This document shows positions 54,332 through 63,063 of a stretch of 64,000 nucleotides of DNA, piece by piece. This stretch comes from JAPHTQ01 sp050295975. GTDB taxonomy: Bacteria > Pseudomonadota > Gammaproteobacteria > Thiohalomonadales > Thiohalomonadaceae. Under the pieces are notes generated by a model. That model was not told the origin of the DNA. It saw only the letters and a list, made by a program, of their open reading frames with translations, and did not search any database. Position numbers and translations under genes: made by a program. The first letter of the stretch is position 1; every line of letters begins with the position of its first letter. Location: positions 1 to 64,000 of the forward strand of contig JBNKQR010000012.1 in NCBI GenBank assembly GCA_050295975.1. Direction: 5' to 3'.

Positions 54332-55180
54332 TTATTCAGGATCCAGCTGCAGTAAATCCTTCGGCAAATCAGTGCTGAAACCGGCCGCGTTGCGATGCCC
54401 TCCACCACCAAAGAGCTCGGCCACCTTGGCCACATCTACGCCACCCTCCTTGCGTGACCGCAGAGACCAGCTGCGACGCGTACCCATATCCTGATAGCCA
54501 GCGGAAAAGGGATGCCCCTCGGCCAGTTCACCAAGCAGGTCGCTGATGATCACATGGGGTGCATTTACTACCGGCACCTGATAACCAGCGATAGTGCCCT
54601 GTACTGCACGCATTTTGTACTGGTCCACCAGTTGGCGACGGAAGCGGTTAAGGGTTTTACCTTCAATGCGCAACTGTGCCAGTTGTTGTGGCTCATCGAT
54701 TAGCGATACCCACAGTTCGAAGGTAAAAGGATGACTCATCAGTGCCGTGTTGATCTCATCACTACCATCGATTTTGAACTGCCACAGATCACGGTCCTGA
54801 ACATGTAGCAGGAGTTGCGGCGTCGGTGAGTGATGAAAATACTCCCAGGTAATTACCGCACCGGAACGATCCATATCGAACACCACGGTTATGTTGTCAT
54901 GTTCATCACTCAAACCCGTCAGGTCATCCTGAGCCGTGATGTGATGATCGAGAATGGTGACCTTCTCAGCCACCTCACAGATCTGCTTAAGCGTCGCACG
55001 GCGATAGGAAAAATCGACGATATAGACATCACGGCCACTGCAGTCAGGCGGCTCATGACCATGTTTGGCTGCAAAGTAGTCAGTTTCAATACCCTTTGCG
55101 GAGAAATGCTTGTAAGCAGAAACTGCGGCGCCAAAACCGTCTAGACAGTTTGCGTGATAGATAACCAGCGTTTTAGCCAT
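54332..55180 (-). CDS. DHH-family phosphoesterase
   Basis: A 282-residue protein. YHANCLDGFGAA and IVDFSYRR are the first metal-binding motifs, LDHHITAQ is the DHH motif, and FGGGGHRNAAGFS is the DHHA1 RNA/nucleotide-binding end. Family members cut oligoribonucleotides, pAp or cyclic dinucleotides; which one applies here cannot be told. It is convergent with mltD and its own unit. Confidence 0.88.
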   Translation of the reverse strand: MAKTLVIYHANCLDGFGAAVSAYKHFSAKGIETDYFAAKHGHEPPDCSGRDVYIVDFSYRRATLKQICEVAEKVTILDHHITAQDDLTGLSDEHDNITVVFDMDRSGAVITWEYFHHSPTPQLLLHVQDRDLWQFKIDGSDEINTALMSHPFTFELWVSLIDEPQQLAQLRIEGKTLNRFRRQLVDQYKMRAVQGTIAGYQVPVVNAPHVIISDLLGELAEGHPFSAGYQDMGTRRSWSLRSRKEGGVDVAKVAELFGGGGHRNAAGFSTDLPKDLLQLDPE

Positions 55181-55225
55181 TGTGTACCGCCCTTACCAGA
55201 GGATTACGCTTTTCAGCTTCTATAA

Positions 55226-55252
55226 AAAACCGCGGCTGCGGAACTCGCGGCC
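55226..55252 (-). terminator. Terminator of the yej operon
   Basis: On the minus strand CCGCG, an 11-base loop, CGCGG, then TTTTTT. It lies about 70-95 bases past the yejF stop. Confidence 0.75.
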
Positions 55253-55319
55253 TTATATTGGCACTGGTACGGTATCTCAATGAGATTGACATGGTGACGT
55301 TCCTGTTTGTATTAAATCG

Positions 55320-56933
55320 TTATCCGACATCGCGAAACAGCGATGCCTCGAGCAGTGCCCGAGTGTAGTCGTGTTGTGGTGCCTGGAATAGCGACCGGGT
55401 CTCACCGCTCTCCACCACCCGACCATCCTTCATCACCAGTACCCGGTGGGAGATGGCGCGCATCACCTTCAAATCATGAGAGATAAAGAGGTAACTCATA
55501 CCGTGACGCTGTTGCAGATCACGCAGCAGCGCCAGTACCTGCTTCTGTACCGAAATATCCAGTGCGCTGGTCGGCTCATCAAGCAGGATCAACTTCGGTT
55601 CCAGTACCACCGCACGGGCGATAGCGATGCGCTGGCGTTGGCCGCCAGAGAATTCGTGGGGATAGCGGGAGAGCATGGACGGTAGCAGGTCCACCTCTTC
55701 CATCGCCGCTTCGATGCGCGCACGACGTTGCTCTTTGTCGAGCTGAGGGAAATGGAGTTTGAGTCCCTCGCCGATGATCTGCTCGATATTCATACGCGGA
55801 GACAGCGCAGAGAACGGGTCCTGAAAGACAATCTGAATATCGCGGCGAAGTGGTCGCATCTGTCGCTGGTCGAGTTCGTCGATACGCCCTCCATTAAAAT
55901 GGATCGCCCCTTCACTCTGTTGCAGGCGAAGCAGGCACATCCCCAGGGTGGTCTTGCCGGAACCCGACTCACCGACAATACCGACGGTTTCACCTGGATG
56001 GATTGTAATATCCACCTGATCCACGGCACGTACCTCGCCGACCTGGCGACGGAAGAAGCCGGATTTAATCGGGAAGTAACAGCGAATATTTTCAGCGTTT
56101 AACAGGGGCTGCTGCTCAGCAAGCGCAGCAACCTCATCGTCTGCAACCAGAGGTTCTGGTTCGCTGGCGAGCAGCTTTCTGGTGTATTCATGTTGCGGTT
56201 CATTAAAAACCGAGCTGACTTCACCCTGCTCCACCAGTTTACCCTTCTCCATCACCGCCACGCGGTCGGCAAAATGACGCACCATATTGAGGTCGTGGGT
56301 GATCAGCAGTACCGCCATACCGAACTCGGCCTGCAGCGACTCCAGCAGCTCCAGGATCTGCTTCTGGATAGTCACATCCAGCGCTGTGGTAGGTTCATCG
56401 GCGATCAACAGTTTTGGCTGACAGGCCAGGGCCATAGCGATCATCACCCGCTGCCGCTGGCCACCAGAGAGCATATGTGGCCAGGCATCAAAGCGCTTCT
56501 CCGGCTCTTTAATACCCACCTTATCCAGTAGCTCAATCATGCGTGCACGGGCTGCGTTGCGATCAAGACCTTCATGCAACATCAACGGCTCGATCAACTG
56601 CTCACCGACGGTATAGACCGGATTGAGCGCGGTCATCGGCTCCTGAAAGATCATCGCGATGTCGCGGCCACGCAGTTGACGTAGTTGTGCCTCGCCCTTC
56701 GCTATCAACTCCTCTCCGTTAAAACGGATAGAGCCTTTGCATTCACACTGACTGCGATCATGCAGTTGCAGGATAGACAAAGCCGTCACTGACTTACCCG
56801 AGCCCGACTCACCCACTAGCGCCAGCTTCTCGCCCGATGCCATGGTAAGGCTCACCCCGTCCACCACCGTGTCACGCTGACCGGGATGACCGAAGGCCAC
56901 GGAAAGATTTTCAATTGTCAGTAGCTCGGACAT
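55320..56933 (-). CDS. yejF: Peptide ABC transporter ATPase with two nucleotide-binding domains
   Basis: A 537-residue protein from the ATG at 56933 (MSELLTIENLSVAFG). Two ATPase halves are present. The first has Walker A GESGSGKSVTA and signature LSGGQRQRV; the second has GESGSGKTTLG and FSGGQRQRI. The fused form with the linker is typical of YejF, which energises uptake of peptides such as microcin C. It is the last gene of yejABEF, 7 bases after yejE. Confidence 0.93.
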   Translation of the reverse strand: MSELLTIENLSVAFGHPGQRDTVVDGVSLTMASGEKLALVGESGSGKSVTALSILQLHDRSQCECKGSIRFNGEELIAKGEAQLRQLRGRDIAMIFQEPMTALNPVYTVGEQLIEPLMLHEGLDRNAARARMIELLDKVGIKEPEKRFDAWPHMLSGGQRQRVMIAMALACQPKLLIADEPTTALDVTIQKQILELLESLQAEFGMAVLLITHDLNMVRHFADRVAVMEKGKLVEQGEVSSVFNEPQHEYTRKLLASEPEPLVADDEVAALAEQQPLLNAENIRCYFPIKSGFFRRQVGEVRAVDQVDITIHPGETVGIVGESGSGKTTLGMCLLRLQQSEGAIHFNGGRIDELDQRQMRPLRRDIQIVFQDPFSALSPRMNIEQIIGEGLKLHFPQLDKEQRRARIEAAMEEVDLLPSMLSRYPHEFSGGQRQRIAIARAVVLEPKLILLDEPTSALDISVQKQVLALLRDLQQRHGMSYLFISHDLKVMRAISHRVLVMKDGRVVESGETRSLFQAPQHDYTRALLEASLFRDVG

Positions 56934-56940
56934 GGCCTTG

Positions 56941-57972
56941 TCATCCCTTACGTGTATCAAACGCTTCACGCAGCGCTTCACCGATGAAGATCAACAGCAT
57001 CAAAGTTCCTACCAACACCATAAAGGTGGTGATAGAGAGCCACCAGGCATCAATATTCTCTTTGCCCTGGGCCAGCAGCTCACCAAGACTCGGTGTGGTC
57101 GGTGGCACACCGAGACCAAGAAAATCGAGACTGGTCAGCGCCAGCACCGCACCACTAATACGAAAAGGCAGAAAGGTTACCACCGGGGTCATTGCATTGG
57201 GAAGCAGGTGACGCCACATAATGGAACGGTCGGATACCCCAAGGGCACGCGCTGCGGTAACGTAGTCCATATTGCGGCCTCGTAGAAATTCAGCGCGCAC
57301 ATAGTCCGCTAGCCCCATCCAACCAAACAGACTTAGAAGCGCGACTAGTAGCAGGACACTGGGTTGAAAGATCGAGGCAAAGATAATCAACAGATAGAGC
57401 TCCGGCATTGAGCCCCATACTTCAATAAAGCGTTGAAAGAAAAGATCGGTACGACCGCCGAAATATCCCTGCACCGCACCAGCAATGATTCCGGTCACTG
57501 TGGCGATCACCGTCAATACCAGGCCAAACAGTACCGAGAGACGGAAGCCGTAGATCAATCTTGCCAACACATCCCGACCACGGTCATCTGTACCGAGGAA
57601 ATTTTGCTCAGAGGGTGGCGCCGGGTTGGGTAGCTGGGCAAAGTAGTTAATGGTGGAATAGCTATAGGGATTGAGTGGATAGATTGCCCAGTTATCCCCT
57701 TTACTCAGCTGCTCACGAATAAAGGGATCCAGATAATCAGTCTCGCTCGCAAAGTCTCCACCGAACTCAGTTTCCGCGTAGGTATTAAACAGCGGAACGT
57801 AGTAGCTGTCGTTATAGTGAACCAGCAACGGTTTGTCGTTGGATAACACTTCAGCGAAGAGACTGAGAATGAACAGCACACTAAAAACAATCAGGCTGAC
57901 ATAGCCCCGCTTGTTCGCCTTAAAGCGACGCCAGGCACGATCGGCAGTGGTCTGTGTGTAGGTCACGGCCAT
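56941..57972 (-). CDS. yejE: Peptide ABC transporter permease
   Basis: A 343-residue inner-membrane permease. The ATG at 57972 overlaps the yejB stop (TAATG), which fixes the start. RAWRRFKANKRGYVSL leads to the first helix; a periplasmic loop of about 110 residues (DKPLLVHYNDSYYVPLFNTY) and LGTDDRGRDVLARLIYG follow; the coupling-helix region is RALGVSDRSIMWRHLLPNA. Confidence 0.95.
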   Translation of the reverse strand: MAVTYTQTTADRAWRRFKANKRGYVSLIVFSVLFILSLFAEVLSNDKPLLVHYNDSYYVPLFNTYAETEFGGDFASETDYLDPFIREQLSKGDNWAIYPLNPYSYSTINYFAQLPNPAPPSEQNFLGTDDRGRDVLARLIYGFRLSVLFGLVLTVIATVTGIIAGAVQGYFGGRTDLFFQRFIEVWGSMPELYLLIIFASIFQPSVLLLVALLSLFGWMGLADYVRAEFLRGRNMDYVTAARALGVSDRSIMWRHLLPNAMTPVVTFLPFRISGAVLALTSLDFLGLGVPPTTPSLGELLAQGKENIDAWWLSITTFMVLVGTLMLLIFIGEALREAFDTRKG

Positions 57973-59021
57973 TAGCGGATCGACTCGAACTGAATACGGG
58001 GATCGACGATGACGTAGCAAATGTCGGTCAACAATTTGCCCAGCAGACCCAACAGGGTAAAGAGATAAAGCGTCCCCATCACCACTGGGTAATCTCGATT
58101 CATCACCGAGCTATAAGAGAGCAGGCCAAGCCCATCGAGAGAGAAGATGGTCTCGATCAACAGCGAACCGGTAAAGAAGGCAGCGATAAAGGCACCGGGG
58201 AAGCCGGTGATCAGTGGAATGATGGCATTACGAAATACATGCTTATAAAGCACTGTATTTTCTGCCAGACCCTTGGCACGAGCGGTAAGCACATACTGCT
58301 TGCGAATCTCATCGAGAAAACTGTTCTTGGTCAACATGGTCATCACCGCGAAACTACCGACGACTGAGGCGGTGATCGGCAACACCATGTGCCACAGATA
58401 GTCGAGCACCTTGCCGATTAGTGAAAGCTCATTCCAGTTATCGGAGACCAATCCACGTAGCGGGAAGATATCCCAGAAGCTACCACCGCCGAATAACACC
58501 AGTAGAGTGATACCAAGTACAAACCCGGGAATGGCATAGCCGATCAGAATCAAGGTGCTGGTCACCACATCAAAGGGGGTGCCGTCACGTACCGCCTTGG
58601 CCACACCAAGAGGTATACAGGTGAGATAGGTGATTAAAAATGTCCAGACACCCAGACTAATCGAAACCGGCAGTTTACTGACCACCAGTTGCAGTACCGA
58701 CTGGTGGTGAAAATAACTCTCACCAAGATTGAAGGTGAGGTAGTTTCCAAGCATATCGAGAAAACGACGCCAGGCCGGTTTATCGAAACCGTAGTACGCC
58801 TTCAGCTCGGCAATTCGCTCTTCGTCTAGCCCCTTGGCGCCGCGATAAAGCCCTTCAACTCCGGCACTGGCCTCGCCATGCATCCCCTGCCCTTTTAGCT
58901 GTGCCACCAGTTGCTCCACTGGACCACCGGGGACAAACTGAATGACAGCGAAGGTAATCAACAACACCCCAAGCAGAGTCGGGATCATCAATAACAGGCG
59001 TTTGAGGATGTAGGCGGCCAT
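57972..59021 (-). CDS. yejB: Peptide ABC transporter permease
   Basis: A 349-residue permease with six or so helices. YILKRLLLMIPTLLGVLLITF is the DppB-like entry helix, VLTARAKGLAENTVLYKHVFRNA the coupling region. The long periplasmic loop after helix 1 (ARRFLDMLGNYL) is typical of YejB. It starts directly after the yejA stop. Confidence 0.95.
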   Translation of the reverse strand: MAAYILKRLLLMIPTLLGVLLITFAVIQFVPGGPVEQLVAQLKGQGMHGEASAGVEGLYRGAKGLDEERIAELKAYYGFDKPAWRRFLDMLGNYLTFNLGESYFHHQSVLQLVVSKLPVSISLGVWTFLITYLTCIPLGVAKAVRDGTPFDVVTSTLILIGYAIPGFVLGITLLVLFGGGSFWDIFPLRGLVSDNWNELSLIGKVLDYLWHMVLPITASVVGSFAVMTMLTKNSFLDEIRKQYVLTARAKGLAENTVLYKHVFRNAIIPLITGFPGAFIAAFFTGSLLIETIFSLDGLGLLSYSSVMNRDYPVVMGTLYLFTLLGLLGKLLTDICYVIVDPRIQFESIR

Positions 59022-60821
59022 CTATTTTTTTGCCTCGGGCTTGAACCACCAGGTCGCTACCATCCAGTTGGTGGGATCGTAATAGAGTGGCAGGGTCTTC
59101 GGCATGTCAAAGCGATCCCACCAGGCAACCCGATGGGTGCCTATGTACCAGTGGGGAATCAGATAATTACCATACAGCAGCACACGATCAAGTGCGTGAC
59201 AGGCAGTGACCAGGGCCTTGCGGTCTTTGGCATAAACCACCTTCTCCACCATCGCATCGACCACCGGATCGGCGATACCCATCAGGTTCATTGAACCCTC
59301 CTGATTGGCGGAGCTGGAGTGAAACATATTGATCTGTTCATTACCCGGTGACTGGGACTGACCAAAACCGGCCACGGTCATATCGAAATCGAATTTATCC
59401 ATGCGCCGCTGATAGAGCGCCGGGTCGATGGTGCGGTATTCCACTTCGATCCCAAGCTTGGTGAGGTTGCGCGCAAAGGGGGCCACGATACGTTCGAACC
59501 CCTTCTGCACCAGAATAATTGAGAAATGAAAGGGCTCACCCTTTGCATTACGAAGTGCGCCGTCACGAAAATCCCATCCTGCTTGATGCAGTAGTTCCCG
59601 TGCTTTGCGCAGGTTGTTACGCAGACTATTTGGAGGCGTGGTAGTCGGTGGCTGCCACGGCTTTTCAAACAGCTCTGCTGGTAACTGGTTGCGGTAGGGC
59701 TGCAGCAATTTCAGTTCCGCCGCGCTGGGTTTACCGGTGGCAGCCAGCTCGCTATTGCTGAAATAGCTATCGTTGCGCAGGTATTGATTATAAAACAGGT
59801 TGCGATTGGACCACTCGAAATCGAGTGCCTGACTCAAGGCCTTGCGTACACGTATATCCTGAAACAACGGTTTGCGTAGATTGAAGATAAAACCCTGCAT
59901 TCCTGCATCGTTACGATGCGGCAACTCCTTTTTGATGATCTCGCCAGAACGAAATTTTGGTCCGATGTAATCACGTGCCCATTTCTTTGAGTTGTATTCG
60001 TGATTGAAGTCGAACTCTCCCGCCTTAAACGCCTCCAGCATGACGGTGAAATCCCGGTAAAACTTGTAGGTCACCCGATCAAAATTGAACATGCCACGAC
60101 GCACATTCAGATCGCTACCCCAATAATCCGGGTTACGCTTGTAGGTGATGTACTTGCCCAATTCATATTTTTCGATGGTGTAGGGACCGCTGGTGATCGG
60201 TTGCTCCAGCGCCAACTTATCAAATGCCTTCTTGCCGACCCAGTTTCGGGAGAAGATCGGAATCTGACCGACGATTAAATGCAGCTCAGGATTTGCCCGT
60301 TTGAAGTTAAAGCGCACAGTCTGATTATTCAGCACATCAGCCCCGGTGATATCGCTCCAGTAAAAGCGGTATTGGGGATGTCCCTTGTCACGCAAGGTTT
60401 CGTAGGAGAAGACCACATCTTTGGCACTCACCTGGCTGCCATCGTTAAAACGGGCTGAAGGATTGATGTGGTAGGTAACCGAGAGCTTGTCTTTCGCCAG
60501 CTTCACCCCATCTGCCAGAAGTCCGTACTGGCTGAACGGCTCATCCAGGCTAGGGGCCATCAAAGTCTCGAACATTAGCTGACCGAGACCATTGGCAGAC
60601 TGGCCTTTCAACACATAGGGATTGAAGCTGTCGAAACTGCCGAAAGCGGGCAGATCCAGATTGCCACCGCGTGGCGCATCAGGATTGACGTAGTCGAAGT
60701 GGTCAAAGCCGTCCGGGTATTTCGGTGTATAGCCCATCGCCTGTGAGGCGGCGGCGAAGCTCTCTGCCGAACCCAGGGTCAACAATAGAATTCCAAGAAA
60801 AACTCTTAAAGAATCAAGCAA
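59022..60821 (-). CDS. yejA: Periplasmic peptide-binding protein
   Basis: A 599-residue SBP_bac_5 protein. The N-terminus LRVFLGILLLTLGSAESFAAA is a Sec signal. FDYVNPDAPRGGNLDLPAFGSFDSFNPYV and YHINPSARFNDGSQVSAKDVVFSY are typical of YejA-like binding proteins. The start codon appears to be TTG with GGGAA about eight bases upstream; no ATG in frame precedes it. First gene of yejABEF, divergent from glgC. Confidence 0.92.
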   Translation of the reverse strand: MLDSLRVFLGILLLTLGSAESFAAASQAMGYTPKYPDGFDHFDYVNPDAPRGGNLDLPAFGSFDSFNPYVLKGQSANGLGQLMFETLMAPSLDEPFSQYGLLADGVKLAKDKLSVTYHINPSARFNDGSQVSAKDVVFSYETLRDKGHPQYRFYWSDITGADVLNNQTVRFNFKRANPELHLIVGQIPIFSRNWVGKKAFDKLALEQPITSGPYTIEKYELGKYITYKRNPDYWGSDLNVRRGMFNFDRVTYKFYRDFTVMLEAFKAGEFDFNHEYNSKKWARDYIGPKFRSGEIIKKELPHRNDAGMQGFIFNLRKPLFQDIRVRKALSQALDFEWSNRNLFYNQYLRNDSYFSNSELAATGKPSAAELKLLQPYRNQLPAELFEKPWQPPTTTPPNSLRNNLRKARELLHQAGWDFRDGALRNAKGEPFHFSIILVQKGFERIVAPFARNLTKLGIEVEYRTIDPALYQRRMDKFDFDMTVAGFGQSQSPGNEQINMFHSSSANQEGSMNLMGIADPVVDAMVEKVVYAKDRKALVTACHALDRVLLYGNYLIPHWYIGTHRVAWWDRFDMPKTLPLYYDPTNWMVATWWFKPEAKK

Positions 60822-60993
60822 TTAACAGTTCCCAGAAGTTGGTATTCGTATGCACGGGAAAGTGCGCCACGGTGGTCTCGTAGCCGCTCCATAGTACGAA
60901 TATTCCCTGACAGTAACAACCACAGTAACGTTCCCCTTGGCCAGCACGAAGAGATACAATGCCACCCTTCGAATCACTCTACAGGCAGCCACA

Positions 60994-62220
60994 ATGCCCA
61001 TTACAGACTCCACCCTGACGGTCGTCCTCGCTGGCGGCAGCGGCAGCCGCCTCAAGCCACTCACCGATGATCGCGCCAAACCGGCAGTCCCTTTCGGTGG
61101 CAAGTACCGCATCATCGATTTTGCCCTCAGCAACTGCCTCCACTCGGGCCTACGCCGGGTACTGGTACTGACCCAGTACAAATCCCATTCGCTGCAGAAG
61201 CATCTGCGTGACGGCTGGTCGATCTTCAACCCGGAATTAGGTGAATACATTACCGCAGTGCCGCCACAGATGCGTAAAGGTGATGAGTGGTACCGTGGCA
61301 CGGCGGATGCCATCTACCAGAATCTCTACCTGCTGGAACGCAGCGGTGCCGAACAGGTGCTGATCCTCTCTGCCGATCACATCTACCGCATGGACTATGC
61401 GGCCATGCTGGAGGCGCACAAAGAAAAGGGGGCCGATGTCACCATCGCTGCGATGCAGATACCCCTCAAGCAGGCTTCTGCCTTCGGTATCATGGCGGTG
61501 GATGGAGAACAACGTATCACCGCCTTCGAGGAGAAACCGCAGACCCCTACTCCCTTGCCCGATGACCCAGAGCATGCCCTGGCCTCCATGGGTATCTACG
61601 TCTTCTCCATGTCGGTACTACAGGCGGCACTGGCAGCAGATGCCGATGATGAAAGCTCGAGCCACGATTTCGGCATGGATATCCTGCCGCGACTGTTAAA
61701 CGAGAAGAGACTTTTCACCTACCGTTTCGGTGGCTCAACCGGACGGGTCAGCGCCGATAACTACTGGCGTGACGTGGGGACCCTTGATGCCTTCTACCAG
61801 TCCAATATGGATCTGCTGCAGGCGATCCCACCTCTGGATCTCTATCAGGAAGATTGGGATATCCGCTCCTACCAGATGCAGGCCCCGCCTGCCCGTACCG
61901 TTCCCGGTGACTTCGGTACCGAAGGAATCGCGATTAACTCAATCATTGCTGGTGGTGTAGTCATTGCCGGTGGCAGCGTACAACAGTCGATCCTCTTCCC
62001 TAAGGTCTATGTAGGAAATGAATCCTTTGTTGAGGAGTCTATCCTCTTCAATGGCGTTCGTATCGGTAACAACTGTCGTATTCGCAACTGCATCATCGAT
62101 AAAGATGTGGTGGTCCCGGATGACATGAGTATCGGTCATGATACCCAGCAGGACAGTCAACGATTCCAACGCAGTCCAAACGGTATTGTGGTGGTACCTA
62201 AGGGTTACCGATTCGACTAG
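60994..62220 (+). CDS. glgC: Glucose-1-phosphate adenylyltransferase
   Basis: A 408-residue enzyme. The start is the ATG at 60994 (MPITDSTLTVVLAGG); a longer TTG frame is unsupported. LAGGSGSRLKPLTDDRAKPAVPFGGKYRIIDFALSN is the nucleotide site, RGTADAIYQNL and FEEKP follow, and the C-terminus is a left-handed beta-helix. It makes ADP-glucose for glycogen. No other glg gene is in the window. Confidence 0.95.
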   Translation: MPITDSTLTVVLAGGSGSRLKPLTDDRAKPAVPFGGKYRIIDFALSNCLHSGLRRVLVLTQYKSHSLQKHLRDGWSIFNPELGEYITAVPPQMRKGDEWYRGTADAIYQNLYLLERSGAEQVLILSADHIYRMDYAAMLEAHKEKGADVTIAAMQIPLKQASAFGIMAVDGEQRITAFEEKPQTPTPLPDDPEHALASMGIYVFSMSVLQAALAADADDESSSHDFGMDILPRLLNEKRLFTYRFGGSTGRVSADNYWRDVGTLDAFYQSNMDLLQAIPPLDLYQEDWDIRSYQMQAPPARTVPGDFGTEGIAINSIIAGGVVIAGGSVQQSILFPKVYVGNESFVEESILFNGVRIGNNCRIRNCIIDKDVVVPDDMSIGHDTQQDSQRFQRSPNGIVVVPKGYRFD

Positions 62221-62375
62221 AAACGGTCCTCGCCTCGAAATTTCGCTGTATAAAGGGTATCGTCTTCTCTCTTCGGGCAGCGAATGGCCCGGAATGTGAT
62301 CGCACACACGGTTCCTAAACAGATGACCGGTAAGGTTGCGACTGACAATTTCCAGCGCTTTCACGAGGTTAAAAA

Positions 62376-63029
62376 ATGAGAAGAATCGTCTTAGCCCTGT
62401 TTATGGTATTCCCGATCGTAGTTTCTGCGGAGACACGCTATGTTAGCGACCACCTCCTGATTACCCTGCGCACAGGTAAAGGTACTGAGTATCAGGTGAT
62501 TAAATCCCTTCCCAGCGGTACTCGCCTCGAACTGCTGGAAGATGATGGTGAGTACAGCCATGTCCGTACCGAGGATGGCAAAGAGGGTTGGGCAAAAAAT
62601 CAGTACCTCGTCGACACCCCAATTGCCCGTGACCAGCTAGCCAGAGCCGAACAAAAACTGGAAAAGTTGCAGGAGACACGCAAGCAGTTACAGCAGCAGA
62701 TTAAATTACTGAAGGGTGACAAGGGCTCAGTAGAGAAAGAGCGCGAAACCCTCTCTGCGGATCTGGCAAAGCTACAGAAAGAGCTGAATATGCTGCAAAA
62801 GGTCGCGGCGCAACCCATCAAGACTGCAAAACTGAACGAAACGTTGAAAAAGCAGGTAGAAACACTGCAACAGGAGAACGGCCGCCTCACTGAAGAAAAC
62901 AAACGCCTCGCCGACAGCAGTCAACGTGACTGGTTCCTTACTGGTGCTGGGGTTTTGGGTGGTGGTTTGGTATTGGGACTGCTTCTGCCTCTGTTGCGCC
63001 CGCGCAGAAAAACCGGAATGTTCGACTAG
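62376..63029 (+). CDS. SH3-domain membrane protein with coiled coil (YgiM-like)
   Basis: A 217-residue protein. Residues 1-18 form a signal peptide (ending VSAET). A bacterial SH3 domain (about 22-85) has LLITLRTGKGTEYQVIKSLPSGT and EGWAKNQYL. A long coiled coil covers about 88-185, and a C-terminal helix (AGVLGGGLVLGLLLPLL) anchors it with a basic tail RPRRKTG. This is the YgiM/TIGR04211 layout; function unknown, possibly cell-envelope binding. Confidence 0.9.
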   Translation: MRRIVLALFMVFPIVVSAETRYVSDHLLITLRTGKGTEYQVIKSLPSGTRLELLEDDGEYSHVRTEDGKEGWAKNQYLVDTPIARDQLARAEQKLEKLQETRKQLQQQIKLLKGDKGSVEKERETLSADLAKLQKELNMLQKVAAQPIKTAKLNETLKKQVETLQQENGRLTEENKRLADSSQRDWFLTGAGVLGGGLVLGLLLPLLRPRRKTGMFD

Positions 63030-63036
63030 TTAAAGC

Positions 63037-63063
63037 AGGCGCCACCTGTTCAGCGTGGCGCTT
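63037..63063 (+). terminator. Hairpin between convergent genes
   Basis: GCGCCAC, loop of 9, GTGGCGC. It overlaps the last bases of the symporter gene. The T-run is weak. Confidence 0.4.

Noticed and set aside
60822..61313. 163-codon minus-strand frame over the glgC start
   Set aside because: Mostly antisense to glgC and ends in the yejA-glgC intergenic region; no motif.
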